Below are positions 1-9,485 of a stretch of DNA of 64,000 nucleotides, piece by piece. Where the stretch lies: NCBI RefSeq assembly GCF_017377655.1, contig NZ_JAFREL010000003.1, forward strand, positions 276-64,275, in the 5' to 3' direction. The stretch comes from Candidatus Enterococcus ferrettii (GTDB taxonomy: Bacteria > Bacillota > Bacilli > Lactobacillales > Enterococcaceae). The notes beneath the pieces were generated by a model, which saw only the letters and a program-made list of their open reading frames with translations, was not told the origin of the DNA and did no database searches. The position numbers and the translations under genes are program-made. Each line of letters opens with the position of its first letter. Position 1 is the first letter of the stretch.

Positions 1-394
1 CAGCCACATAAACAAACGATAAAAACGACTTTGCCAATTTATCATACCGTGTAACGCCATTTAATAGAGTGTTTTATCTTGTTGAAAAAGCACTCTATTA
101 AATGGGGCTCTTTGTACAAGAACCAATCTACTTTCCACGGATTCTCGACATTTTCTGTTGGGAGGATTGTATAGGCGATGCCTTGTGCAGAAATCCAGTC
201 ACGAATCGTCTCTGATCCGTAGGCTTTATCGCCCAAAATATGGGTTACTACAATTTTAAACGTGAGTTTATCCACCAATCTGATCCCATTGCTCATCATT
301 CAATTCATATCGTCGTGGCTGTACCATTAATTATCCTGCTTCAATCGTTTTTATCAGAGCTTACCCTATCTCTATTGAATTTTCAGACACGCCC
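1..394 (-). pseudogene. IS5-family insertion sequence relic (transposase remnant with terminal repeat)
   Basis: The minus strand encodes pieces of an IS5/IS427-type transposase. The N-terminal start lies near 327 (MVQPRRYELNDEQWDQI), but the frame then jumps directly to a C-terminal part with the signature ILGDKAYGSETIRDWI and LIECFFNKIKH. The middle of the protein, including most of the DDE catalytic core, is missing. A further frameshift near position 60 separates the continuation RYDKLAKSFLSFVYVA at the window edge. The + strand end at 379-394 has the look of the IS terminal inverted repeat (revcomp GGGCGTGTCTGAAAAT). The element is non-functional, and its left end lies outside the window. 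Confidence 0.8.
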
Positions 395-2721
395 TAGTTC
401 AAATAAACAATCGGTGTAAATTCAAAGAGAACCACTGCATTTGTATCCAAGTGGAAGGAATAAGAAAAGGTATCGGTAATCTTGGTGTCAAAAACGCGCA
501 AGCTTGGCTTATTTGTCTTGTGAATATAGGCTTCCGTTTCCTCGTCCAACTCCTGGGCTTCTTGGAATTTTGAATAGGCATAAAAGAGTGCTCCATGATT
601 TCGATCCAAGACTAACCGTTTTACTTGAAAGCGGCCGTTCAGCACCTGCCGAAGCCGCACACTGAGATCCAGTGATTGGCTGGCTAGAAACGCTTCTTCT
701 GAAGACAGCTGCGGATCAAAATAGTTAGTATTCCATACCAGCAGCTGGTATTTCCTTCCCTGTTTGGTTAGAAGATGCTCTGGCCCTTCGGACAAAATGG
801 TGCCGGTCACCCGCCGTGTCAGTTGCAAGCAGAAAAAGGACGGTCGGCGATGGCCGTGAAAGTGAAAAAGATCCAATCCGGAGCTGTCGGTCGAACCGAA
901 ATTCCGGTTCTGTTCATGGAGATAGAAATCCAGCCAAAAGCCATAGCCCTCCACTAATTGATCCAGCTGCAGCAATTCCTGTACAATCAGCGCTCCACGG
1001 AAGAACAACCCATTGAAATTGATTGTCGTACCAGTCAGAGTGTTCCATTCCATTAAATAAAGCGGCACATTCATTTTCGCTTCCTTCAGCAGTTGCAAAA
1101 CAAAACGTGTTTTGGCTTGAACATACTGATGGTAAAAGGCGGTTTCTTCTGAAAAGTCCTGCTTTTGATGCAGCACAACATTCGGTTCCACCGTAAAGGT
1201 AACGAAATCAGCCTGACCGGCCATCTGCTTTAAAAACACTTGAGCCGTTTGCCGGACAGCCTCCTCTTCGTAAGGATCAGGCAAAGGAAAGCAAAAGCCT
1301 ACTCGAAACTGTGCTGAGAAGCTTTGGATTTTTTTCCGCAGTGCGAAATAGTGGGCTTGTTCCTGCTCGTTATATTTGGCGCTCCACTCGAAATTAACCG
1401 ACAGCAATGAAAAAATCTGCTGACCAAATTTATTAATCATTCGCTGCATGACCTGCAGATAGATCAAAGGGCCGTATTTATCATAGCGTTCCTTAGACAG
1501 CGTCAGCATCAACTGCAGGTTGTTTTGACAAATGAACTCCATTGCCTGATCCAGCTCAGCAAAGGCTGGAAAAGAATTCAGCTTGGCCTGCTTGGCTAAG
1601 GTATAGCTAAGCGGCAGCTCAGGAAAAAGATGGAAGCAGCTAATAGAATCCAATGCATGAATCTGCTTTAATTCCAGCAGCTCTGCTTGAATATTCTGCT
1701 TAGCCAGATCAGTTAGATTGCCGATTTGAATGATCACCTTGGCAGCCGAGCGAGGTCTGATTTCTGAGACCTCCTGAATCAGCAGCTCTTTTGTTTGCCT
1801 GAATAAATGAGTAGGTGCATGTTCCGGTGGGCTTTCCTGCAGCACACTGTACAGCAGCTGAATAATTTGTCCAGACGTCAGGTCCATCGCAGGATTCAAC
1901 GCCATTCTTACAGGATGTTCCTCCAGATCGCCCTTGTTGCGGTAGGCAGTCGGAGTCATCGTGTATAATCGCTTAAATTGGTCGCGATAAACCTTTGCGC
2001 TTTTAAACCCGTTGTCCAGCGCAATTTGTTCGATACTTTTCTTGGAATGGGTCAAATCATCCATACTTTTGCGCAGCTGGATTTTTTTCAAATATTGAGA
2101 CAAATACTCGCCGGTTTCTTCCTTAAAAAGCTTCGACAGAGTCGATTCAGCAAAAAAGAAATGATCCGCGATCTGCTTTACTGTGATTCCCTTAGTACAA
2201 TTCTCAGCAATAAATTCAATAATTTCTTTTATTTGATGCTTCTCAGAATGAACGGTTCCTTGGTGCTTGCTAGTCATAAAATGCTGCACCAGCAACAACA
2301 AGATCATCTCTAATTTGATGGTTTCATAAATCGTGTGTTCCGCTTGGGTATTGAATTCATTGATACACAGCTCGGTCATCACAGCTTTCAATTCAGCGAC
2401 TGCCTGCTGCTTTCCCTGCAGATTATGCTCAAAGGGACAAGCAAACAGACTGTTGAAGAAGGCCGGATACTGCGAGGCAAAATAAATCGAGTCAATCCGC
2501 AGAAAGAGCACGACATTGTCTTCCTCCGCAGACACAATTGAGAGCAAATGATGCAAATTAACACAATATATTGTGCCAGCATGCAGCTGAACCGGCTGTC
2601 CATCGTCTTCGATCATCATTTCCCCTTTTAACGGCATCATCAGTGTAAAAAAGTCAGCGAAATAATGATCCGCCGCTGCCAGTCGTTGATAACGGATAGA
2701 ATAAGTTGTTTTGGTCTCCAT
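394..2721 (-). CDS. AraC-family regulator fused to a GH39-like domain
   Basis: A 775-residue cytoplasmic transcription regulator. Residues about 10-95 look like an AraC cupin sensor. About 162-265 form a double helix-turn-helix AraC DNA-binding domain (IKEIIEFIAENC...GFKSAKVYRDQFKRLYTMTPTAYR). The remainder resembles a glycoside hydrolase family 39 (beta-xylosidase) barrel, with LMEWNTLTG near 555 recalling the GH39 nucleophile region. A clear NEP acid/base motif is not seen, so the barrel may bind a ligand rather than hydrolyse it (inference). The gene diverges from the M20-MFS-M20 operon, its likely target. Its TAG stop sits exactly at the edge of the neighbouring IS5-type repeat, so the last residues may have been replaced by the insertion. 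AGGAGA lies upstream of the start. Confidence 0.85.
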   Translation of the reverse strand: METKTTYSIRYQRLAAADHYFADFFTLMMPLKGEMMIEDDGQPVQLHAGTIYCVNLHHLLSIVSAEEDNVVLFLRIDSIYFASQYPAFFNSLFACPFEHNLQGKQQAVAELKAVMTELCINEFNTQAEHTIYETIKLEMILLLLVQHFMTSKHQGTVHSEKHQIKEIIEFIAENCTKGITVKQIADHFFFAESTLSKLFKEETGEYLSQYLKKIQLRKSMDDLTHSKKSIEQIALDNGFKSAKVYRDQFKRLYTMTPTAYRNKGDLEEHPVRMALNPAMDLTSGQIIQLLYSVLQESPPEHAPTHLFRQTKELLIQEVSEIRPRSAAKVIIQIGNLTDLAKQNIQAELLELKQIHALDSISCFHLFPELPLSYTLAKQAKLNSFPAFAELDQAMEFICQNNLQLMLTLSKERYDKYGPLIYLQVMQRMINKFGQQIFSLLSVNFEWSAKYNEQEQAHYFALRKKIQSFSAQFRVGFCFPLPDPYEEEAVRQTAQVFLKQMAGQADFVTFTVEPNVVLHQKQDFSEETAFYHQYVQAKTRFVLQLLKEAKMNVPLYLMEWNTLTGTTINFNGLFFRGALIVQELLQLDQLVEGYGFWLDFYLHEQNRNFGSTDSSGLDLFHFHGHRRPSFFCLQLTRRVTGTILSEGPEHLLTKQGRKYQLLVWNTNYFDPQLSSEEAFLASQSLDLSVRLRQVLNGRFQVKRLVLDRNHGALFYAYSKFQEAQELDEETEAYIHKTNKPSLRVFDTKITDTFSYSFHLDTNAVVLFEFTPIVYLN

Positions 2722-2795
2722 AAGCTCTCCTTTTTCATCTAGTTTATCATTTTATTAAAAATATTGTTCGTTTTACTATCCTTTTCTTTCTTAAA

Positions 2796-2824
2796 TTGAC
2801 AATTAAAAGAATAGTTTGAATAGT
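2796..2824 (+). promoter_or_regulatory. Candidate sigma-A promoter of the M20-MFS-M20 operon
   Basis: TTGACA at 2796-2801, a 17-base spacer, and AATAGT at 2819-2824 lie 73 bases before the first M20 gene, in the gap shared with the divergent AraC gene. The -35 is perfect and the -10 is moderate. Confidence 0.5.
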
Positions 2825-2896
2825 TGAAAAATACTCCCTTGTAAAACTAACGATATCTTCTAAAATTCATAGTGATCAGAGAAAGGAGCAAGAACA

Positions 2897-4099
2897 ATGA
2901 CTCAATTAAAAGAAAAAATTTTCCAGCGGATTAATGAACGTAAGGATGAAATGATCCAGCTGCGACGCCATTTCCATCAATACCCAGAGCTCTCTTTCCA
3001 CGAAACAAAAACAGCACAAACTATTGCTGAATTTTACCAAGGCAAGGATTGTGAGGTCCATACTCAGGTTGGTGGCGGAAATGGGATTTGGGTAGACATT
3101 ACCGGAGGCAAGCCAGGAAAGCATTTAGCCATTCGGGCCGATTTTGATGCCCTGCCTATTCAAGAAGAAACCAATCTTCCCTTTGCGTCGAAGATACCCG
3201 GCGTCATGCATGCTTGCGGCCACGATGGTCACACCGCCTACATGATGATTTTAGCCGATACCTTAATCGAGTTTAAGGATGAACTGCCTGGCACCATCCG
3301 GATTCTTCACCAACCGGCTGAAGAAGTACCGCCCGGTGGCGCACAAACCATGATTAAAGCCGGCTGTTTGGAAGGTATTGATAACGTATTAGGCATTCAC
3401 GTTATGAGTACGATGGATGTAGGCAAGGTCTTTTACCATGAAGGAGCGGTTCACACAGGTCGGGCTACCTTCTCGATTAAAATGCACGGCAAAGGCGGAC
3501 ACGGCTCAGCACCTCAAGATGCCAACGATGCGATTGTCGCTGCTGCTCAATTTGTTACTTCGGTTCAAACCATTGTCAGCCGACGGATTAGTCCGTTTGA
3601 CAATGCTACCGTAACAATTGGTTCCTTTGACGGCAAAGGCTCTGCGAACGTCATTAAAGAAACCGTCGAATTGCAGGGGGACGTCCGCATGATGAACGAA
3701 AACTTACGTCCGGTGATCGAAAAAGAATTTAAGCAAATTCTCGATGGCATTTGCCAAGCCTTCAACATTACCTATGAGCTGAATTATTTAAACGATTATC
3801 CCGTCTGCATGAACGATCCAAAAATGACTCAATTGGTGAAAAATGCCGTAACTGAAGCGAAGATTCCGGAAGTAGAAGGCGTGGAAGATTCTGGTCCACA
3901 AACTGCCTCAGAAGATTTCTCTTATTACGCGCTGGAACGACCAAGCTGCTTTTTCTTTGTCGGTGCTCACGAAAAAGGCACACCGATTTACCCTCACCAC
4001 AATCCGAACTTTCAAATTGACGAAGACTGCTTGCCAATTGCCGCAAAATCAATGGCTAGTGCCGTTTTAGCCTATTTGTTTGAAGGAGTGGCGAAATGA
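2897..4099 (+). CDS. M20D-family amidohydrolase (N-acyl amino acid / aminoacylase-like peptidase)
   Basis: A 400-residue cytoplasmic metallohydrolase of the M20D (AmhX/HipO-like) group, which removes acyl groups from amino acids or cleaves short peptide bonds with metal ions. Metal-ligand motifs are visible: MHACGHDGH around 105-112 (C107, H109), HQPAEE at 138-143, and the lid-domain motif GKGGHGSAP near 197. Length is normal for the family. GAAAGGAG about 9 bases upstream supports this ATG. It is the first gene of a three-gene operon and its stop overlaps the MFS start (ATGA). The exact substrate cannot be read from sequence; context with a transporter and a second M20 enzyme suggests uptake and breakdown of acylated amino acids or peptides. 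Confidence 0.9.
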   Translation: MTQLKEKIFQRINERKDEMIQLRRHFHQYPELSFHETKTAQTIAEFYQGKDCEVHTQVGGGNGIWVDITGGKPGKHLAIRADFDALPIQEETNLPFASKIPGVMHACGHDGHTAYMMILADTLIEFKDELPGTIRILHQPAEEVPPGGAQTMIKAGCLEGIDNVLGIHVMSTMDVGKVFYHEGAVHTGRATFSIKMHGKGGHGSAPQDANDAIVAAAQFVTSVQTIVSRRISPFDNATVTIGSFDGKGSANVIKETVELQGDVRMMNENLRPVIEKEFKQILDGICQAFNITYELNYLNDYPVCMNDPKMTQLVKNAVTEAKIPEVEGVEDSGPQTASEDFSYYALERPSCFFFVGAHEKGTPIYPHHNPNFQIDEDCLPIAAKSMASAVLAYLFEGVAK

Positions 4100-5496
4100 G
4101 AACCGAAAGTGTGACTCAAGAAGGATCCTTTAGAGGAAACAATCGCTTATTAATCGGGATTGTTTTCAGTGTATTAACCTACTGGCTGTTCGCCCAATCG
4201 CTGTTGAACATGGCGCCAGATGTCCAATCAGATTTGGGCATCTCCTCCGGTATCTTAAGCATTGGTGTTTCCATTACCGGATTAATCTCTGGTATTTTCA
4301 TCGTCGTTGCCGGCGGATTCGCTGACAAATTCGGCCGAGTGAAGGTTACCTATTTAGGCATTTTATTAAATATTCTAGGATCTTTAGCCCTCATTCTGAC
4401 CGGCAATGCCGCCATGTTCTTAGTTGGCCGGGTACTGCAAGGCTTCTCTGCTGCCTGCATCATGCCAGCCACCATGGCTATCGTAAAATCCTACTACCAT
4501 GGAAAAGATCGCCAACGTGCACTTAGCTATTGGTCGATCGGTTCTTGGGGCGGTTCAGGTCTTTGTTCATTCTTCGGAGGAGCAGTCGACAGCTCTCTAG
4601 GCTGGCGCTATGTCTTCGTGTTCTCCATTGTGATCTCGATCCTTAGCGCAATCCTGATGCTGGGAACGCCAGAATCCGTTTCAACCGATAACAAGAAGCA
4701 AGCCTTTGACAGTTTAGGTCTGGTTTTGTTTGTTATCTCGATGCTGTCACTGAACGTCGTAGTCTCAAAAGGAACCGAATTAGGCTGGGGAAATCCTATC
4801 ACACTTGGATTAATTGCCGTTGTATTGATAGGAACGTTCTTATTTTATCGAATCGAACGCAGTCGAGACAACAGCTTCGTGGATTTCTCCTTGTTTGAAA
4901 ATAAAGGATACCTAGGTGCAACTATTTCCAATTTCTTACTGAATGCAGTTGCCGGAACCCTGATCATTATCAACTCCTACGTTCAACAAGGACGAGGACT
5001 CTCAGCCGCCAAAACGGGCCTTTTATCCATTGGTTACCTGATCACTGTCCTAGTCACGATTCGGATCGGTGAAAAGCTGCTGCAAAACATCGGTGCCAAA
5101 AAACCAATGATTTGGGGAGCATTATTATCCGGCCTTGGTGTGTTGCTAATGTCTCTAACCTTTGTACAAGGCACTGCCTATTTAGTACTAGTCTTTATCG
5201 GCTATTCCTTCTTCGGAACCGGTCTAGGTATCTATGCCACACCTTCTACTGATACCGCCATTTCTAGTGTGCCGCTGGAAAAAGCCGGCGTTGCCTCTGG
5301 AATTTACAAAATGGCCAGCTCTCTAGGCGGTGCCTTAGGCGTGGCAATTTCTTCTTCGATTTACAGCGGCCTTAGCCAAAGCGCAAGCTTCGCTGCTGGT
5401 GCAACCAGCGGTTTGTTTGTTAATATTCTATTTTGTCTGTTAGCGATTGTCTCAGTTGTAGTGATTATCCCAAGAAAGATGGAGGAAGCAAAATGA
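4096..5496 (+). CDS. MFS transporter, DHA2/EmrB-QacA-like
   Basis: A 466-residue polytopic membrane protein with the major-facilitator pattern. It has about 12-14 hydrophobic segments, GGFADKFGRVKV (motif A, loop 2-3) near 74, and GRVLQGFSAACIMPATMAIVKSYY in TM4, typical of DHA2 drug:H+ antiporters. It overlaps both neighbours by 4 bases and so is translationally coupled between two M20 hydrolases. That placement makes import of the hydrolase substrate or export of a product more likely than general drug efflux (inference). No leader peptide. Upstream regulation is probably shared through the divergent AraC-type regulator. Confidence 0.88.
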   Translation: MRTESVTQEGSFRGNNRLLIGIVFSVLTYWLFAQSLLNMAPDVQSDLGISSGILSIGVSITGLISGIFIVVAGGFADKFGRVKVTYLGILLNILGSLALILTGNAAMFLVGRVLQGFSAACIMPATMAIVKSYYHGKDRQRALSYWSIGSWGGSGLCSFFGGAVDSSLGWRYVFVFSIVISILSAILMLGTPESVSTDNKKQAFDSLGLVLFVISMLSLNVVVSKGTELGWGNPITLGLIAVVLIGTFLFYRIERSRDNSFVDFSLFENKGYLGATISNFLLNAVAGTLIIINSYVQQGRGLSAAKTGLLSIGYLITVLVTIRIGEKLLQNIGAKKPMIWGALLSGLGVLLMSLTFVQGTAYLVLVFIGYSFFGTGLGIYATPSTDTAISSVPLEKAGVASGIYKMASSLGGALGVAISSSIYSGLSQSASFAAGATSGLFVNILFCLLAIVSVVVIIPRKMEEAK

Positions 5497-6638
5497 TGAA
5501 TAATGAAGAAAAAGTAAAAATTTTAGCTGATTTGGTTGCGATCCAATCTGTGAACGACCATGAAGTAACCGTAGCCGAATACTTAATTGACCTATTTAAG
5601 GCTCATTCAATTGAGGCCAAAATGATTAAATTAACCGACACCCGAGCAAATCTCGTTGCCGAAATCGGCCAAGGGGCACCAGTAATTGGTGTATCCGGTC
5701 ATATGGATGTCGTCTCAGCCGGCGACAAATCCAACTGGGCCTCTGATCCTTTCCAATTAACCGAACGAGACGGCAACCTTTACGGCCGTGGATCAGCTGA
5801 TATGAAATCCGGCTTAGCCGCTTTAGTCATTGCTATGATCGAAATCCATGAACAAAAGCTGTTGAAAAAAGGCACCATTCGCCTAATGGCAACAACTGGT
5901 GAAGAAGTCGGCGGCCAAGGTGCTTACCACTTCTATAAAGATGGCTTTATGAAAGACGTTGATGCCTTAGTAATTGCGGAACCATCCCAAGACACGATTA
6001 TCTATTCTCACAAAGGCTCGATGGATGCGCGCATTCAATCAAAAGGCAAAGCTGCCCACAGCTCAATGCCTCAGCTTGGTTACAACGCCATTGATCCATT
6101 GATCGAATTTGTACACGAAGCCAACAACTTCTTCCGTACTACCGATAGAACCAATGCCATTATGGGCGATTTAGTCATGAACACCACCATCTTCCAAGGC
6201 GGAAATCAAGTCAATTCGATTCCCGAGGAAGCTGTGCTGGAAATGAACATCCGCACCATTCCAGAGTTCGATAACGACGAAGTAGCCAAAGACCTTGAAA
6301 AGCTCGTGGCAGACCAAAACAAAACCGGAGCCAAGCTGTCATTGGATATCTACATGTCCTTACCTAGTGTCCTAGCTGCAAAAGAATCAAAACTATCAAC
6401 ACTCGCAGCCAAACTAGGCCAAGAACACTTAAACCAAGAAATCCAAACCGCCGCTTCGCCCGGTGTAACTGATGCCTCAAACTTCTTAAGAGGCAAGTCA
6501 ACGAACTTCCCATTCATCATGTTTGGTCCTGGTGAAACCAAGATGGCCCATCAGGTAGATGAATATGTGAATAAAGATGTGTACCTGAAGTTTATTGATT
6601 TGTATGTTGATTTGTTGACGGGGTATGTGGGGGAATAG
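5493..6638 (+). CDS. M20 family peptidase/deacylase (ArgE/DapE/ACY1-like)
   Basis: A 381-residue cytoplasmic zinc hydrolase of the ArgE/DapE/ACY1 family. Metal-binding motifs are SGHMDVV (H70, D72), LYGRGSADMKSG (D103) and TTGEEVGG (E137, E138). The ATG at 5493 is chosen because GGAGG at 5481-5485 precedes it and the ATGATG overlaps the transporter stop; an in-frame start 60 bases upstream would lie inside the transporter. Last gene of the operon. It probably deacylates or deacetylates an amino-acid compound. A short diverged copy of its 3' end occurs about 8 kb downstream at 14797-14856, beyond the mobile relics. Confidence 0.9.
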   Translation: MMNNEEKVKILADLVAIQSVNDHEVTVAEYLIDLFKAHSIEAKMIKLTDTRANLVAEIGQGAPVIGVSGHMDVVSAGDKSNWASDPFQLTERDGNLYGRGSADMKSGLAALVIAMIEIHEQKLLKKGTIRLMATTGEEVGGQGAYHFYKDGFMKDVDALVIAEPSQDTIIYSHKGSMDARIQSKGKAAHSSMPQLGYNAIDPLIEFVHEANNFFRTTDRTNAIMGDLVMNTTIFQGGNQVNSIPEEAVLEMNIRTIPEFDNDEVAKDLEKLVADQNKTGAKLSLDIYMSLPSVLAAKESKLSTLAAKLGQEHLNQEIQTAASPGVTDASNFLRGKSTNFPFIMFGPGETKMAHQVDEYVNKDVYLKFIDLYVDLLTGYVGE

Positions 6639-6653
6639 TTTAGAACAGAAAAA

Positions 6654-6690
6654 AGAAGTAGCAGTAAAGCCTAGGATTGCTGCTACTTCT
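6654..6690 (+). terminator. Hairpin after the M20 operon, directly abutted by an ISL3 repeat
   Basis: A 13-bp near-perfect stem (6654-6666 with 6678-6690) follows the M20 deacylase stop. Where a T-run would be expected, the ISL3-type terminal repeat GGCTCTAAGTCAAATAG begins at 6691. The insertion seems to have split a terminator between hairpin and T-tract. Confidence 0.6.
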
Positions 6691-6730
6691 GGCTCTAAGT
6701 CAAATAGTGTTGTTTTAACCAAATCACCTT

Positions 6731-6758
6731 AAGGAAACGCTTCGGCGTTTCCTTTTTT
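6731..6758. terminator. Strong intrinsic terminator inside the ISL3 element
   Basis: AAGGAAACG-cttcgg-CGTTTCCTT followed by a T-run at 6751-6759. The 9-bp stem with UUCG-type loop reads best on the + strand, where it would stop transcription entering from the M20 operon. Confidence 0.85.
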
Positions 6759-6767
6759 TCGCATGAT

Positions 6768-8054
6768 TTAAATGATGTCGCAGAGATTCTGTTGGATCAG
6801 TACTCTTTTGCGGAGATGTCGGAATGTTCGAAAGCCAAAAGCAATTCGCTTAATCACTTTGATTACATTGTTTTTCCCTTCCAGCTTGCCATTAGAGTAA
6901 GCATATTTCAAGGCATTAATGATCGCTTTTTTATGCTTGTTAAGATAAGTCACCGCTTTTTTAAAGCCTGCATTTAACGAGTGAGGCAACGTGTCAATGC
7001 GTTCAAAAAAAGCGTTAAAGTCTTTGGTATCAAAGGCATCCAGTAGATTTTGATAGCCTTCATAACTTTGACGAAGCTGTGAATCAATGGAAAGTAGATA
7101 GTCCAAAACTTCTGACTCCGTTAGATATTTTTGTTTAAACAGCGGAAATTGTTTTAATGATTCATAATTTAGTTTGGTATTCTTCTTTAACACGGTGCGC
7201 CAGTATTTTTTTAGTTTCCGATAGTTTTTTTGTGCTTGTGGTCCACTCTTTTTCAATTGGTTCATAGCTTGAATCCGTTGTTTGTTTAAGGCGCGGTTCA
7301 GCTGTTGGATCACATGAAAACGATCAATAGAAATTCGTGCATTTTTGAAAACTTGTTTCGTTACTGTACCATCAGAAGCATTCATGTCCATGACGATATG
7401 GGTCACACGTCGTCTGGCTTTGTAAGAAAAGCGTTGGAAATAGGCTCTTAATTTGAAACTTCGACGATCCTCTAGAATATCAAAGATTTTCCCAGCGTCT
7501 GCGTCACTGATGATGAAACACATCGCCCCTTCACAATCCTTCGTCCCTTTAAATTCATCAATCAAAAGATTTTTTGGTAAGTATTCAGGGTTTCTGCGCG
7601 GTTCCTTGAAAAAGGTGTCTAATGCTCGTTCAACTGTTTTTGAAGAAACCGAATAGCGTTCAGCGATATCTTTCATAGAGATTTTTTTCTTTAAGTCCAC
7701 GGCAATCGCAAACTTCAAGGCTTGAGAAATATAACAATTTTCAGCGACATAATATGTTTTAGCCGAAAAAGTATGCAAGCAACTCTTACAACGAAACCGT
7801 TGTTTATATAAATGAAGATATGTAGGCTCTTCCTGATAAGGGAGCAGCTGGATTAGGCTATCTTCCCAGCCATGGCGAATTACAGTATCAAAGCCACAGA
7901 GTTCACAGCGAGGTGGTTCGTAAGACAAGGTAGCTGTAAATACGTTGGAATATTTACCGTGGACACGTTCTTTGGCTACGGCATTTTTAGGGAAAGAAAT
8001 GTGGGGATCTTTGATATTTAGTAGTAATTTGATAGCTTTATCTGTATTTTCATC
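6768..8054 (-). pseudogene. ISL3 transposase, 5' truncated
   Basis: About 428 codons are open. The N-terminal zinc-finger-like part has cysteine pairs (CELCG, CKSCLHTF), followed by a helix-turn-helix (MKDIAERYSVSSKTVERAL). The DDE core of ISL3 transposases follows, with conserved LLIDEFKG, DRFHVIQQLNRALN and the C-terminal NGKLEGKNNVIKVIKRIAFGFR. A TTG at 7926-7928 could begin a 386-residue product, but homology clearly extends upstream to DENTDKAIKLLLNIKDPH, where a stop precedes it and no ATG, GTG or TTG start exists. The true N-terminus was therefore lost at the junction with the Tn3-type relic. It belongs to the ISEf1/IS1251-like group by my recognition. Confidence 0.8.
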
Positions 8055-8057
8055 TTA

Positions 8058-9217
8058 ATGAAAGACCTGGATATCAGTCTATTGGCAGTTCTTTTATCAG
8101 AGTCCTGCAATATTGGCTTTTCTCCAGTTTCAAAAGAAGGATTTGATTCTTTAAAGTATGATCGACTTGTCTATGTCAATCATCATTATATTCGAGTTGA
8201 TACACTTTCAGCCGCTAATCAAAAAATAATACATGCTCATGGGAACTTGCTACCTCTAAGATATGGGGTGATGGTCATATGGCTTCAGCTGATGGTATTC
8301 GTTATGTCACCCCGTAGCGTTCCCTATATTCTAGAAGTAATCCAAAATATTTTGGCCGTGGTCGTGGGATAACATTCTACAATTTTGTTTCTGATCAATA
8401 TATAGGATTCCGTGGAATGGTTGTTTCAAGAACACTTCGTGATTCACTTTATCTTCTAGAAGGATTCCTCAATCACCCCAGCAAGTTGACTCCTAATCAG
8501 ATCATGACTGACACAGCTGGCTATAGCAATATGATTTTCGGTCTTTTTGGCTTATTAGGTTTTCAATTTAGCCCAAGGATTGCCAATGATAAAGGAAACC
8601 AACTTTGGCGAATCGACGCTAACGCTCACTACGGGGAACTTGATGCTTTATCTCAAAATCCAATTATTATGGAACTGATTTATACCCATTAGGAGGACAT
8701 CCATCGCGTCGCTGGTTCTTTGAAATCTGGAAAAGTGAACGCAACCGAATTAACAAAGTCTCTTCAGCTTAATGGGCAACCTACACCTTTAGGAAAAGCG
8801 ATAACTGAATATGGGAAAGTCTATAAAACAAAGCATCAGTTTCACTATATTTCAGATGAAGTCTATGCACGACAAATCTTGGAACAATTAAATAAAGGAG
8901 ATGCTCGTCACGCATTGTGTCGTAATATCTTTTATGGCCGAAAAGGAAAACTCTATCAAACATATTATGATGGTATGGAAGAGCAGCTCAATGCATTAGG
9001 ATTAGTTACCAACGCTATCATATATTGGAACTCACTGTATTTAGAAAAAGTCTTTGAACAAATGAAAGCTGAGGGTTTTGACTGTTCCGAAGAAATGATA
9101 CGCAAGCAATCGCCACTAATTAATGATCATATCAATTTTGTTGGCAAGTACACGTTTAGATATGGAGATGGACTATCCAACGGCAAATTACGTCCATTGA
9201 ATGTAGAAGAATTCTAG
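8058..9217 (+). pseudogene. Tn3-family transposase (TnpA) C-terminal relic
   Basis: Roughly the last 390 residues of a Tn3-family TnpA can be read across broken frames. The pieces are KDLDISLLAVLLSESCNIGF, then after a frameshift near 8255 KIWGDGHMASADGIRYVTP, an in-frame TAG near 8313, KYFGRGRGITFYNFVSDQY...LYLLEGFLN...MTDTAGYSNMIFGLFGLLG, a TAG replacing an expected Trp at about 8691, then LNKGDARHALCRNIFYGRKG and the end HINFVGKYTFRYGDG...LRPLNVEEF. At least one frameshift and two nonsense codons make it dead. The N-terminal two thirds are missing, cut at the ISL3 junction near 8055. Confidence 0.88.
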
Positions 9218-9321
9218 TAATGTTCGTCTTTTGTATGCTACCGCACTTTTTCGTTTCTATGTTCCATGTACCCCTTAGTGAATACGCTTCTGTTCTTTCA
9301 ACTTACTTATACTGCTTTTAA

Positions 9322-9459
9322 GTTACTAAACCCATAAGTTTGGAAAGAACCAATTGGGAACATATCACTTTTCTTGGAGAATATAAATTTGATTTGTTAT
9401 CTATTTCCAAACGTATAAGAGAGTTGAATATAGAAAATAAAGAACCCCGTAAGCATTGA
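9322..9459 (+). pseudogene. Second Tn3-family TnpA 3'-end relic (Tn917-like)
   Basis: After the first TnpA end, the frame PISLERTNWEHITFLGEYKF followed by DLLSISKRIRE and a TGA at 9457-9459 resembles another, distinct Tn3-family TnpA C-terminus (WEHI.FLGEY.FDL). It is only about 45 codons long and lies just before the Tn917-type terminal repeat, as expected for the 3' end of a Tn917-type transposase gene. It therefore derives from a different transposon than the 8058-9217 relic. Family assignment rests on my recognition of the motif. Confidence 0.55.
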
Positions 9460-9485
9460 TCTAGAGGGGATTTGTATGCCTATGC

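Larger units (their letters stand above)
6691..8054 (-). mobile_element. ISL3-family insertion sequence, one end truncated
   Basis: The element starts at 6691 with a GGCTCTAAGTCAAATAG-type ISL3 terminal repeat, carries an internal terminator at 6731-6758 and encodes a long ISL3 transposase on the minus strand. The opposite repeat is absent: at about 8055 the sequence changes abruptly into a Tn3-type transposase relic. The transposase frame runs back to a stop codon at 8055-8057 without a usable start codon, so the element is unlikely to be active. Confidence 0.82.

Noticed and set aside
4096..5496. Interpretation of the MFS gene as an antibiotic resistance determinant
   Set aside because: DHA2 similarity alone does not show drug export, and tight coupling to two M20 hydrolases argues for a metabolic substrate.
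8058..9217. Three separate hypothetical genes in this interval
   Set aside because: All three frames are consecutive pieces of one Tn3-family transposase interrupted by mutations.
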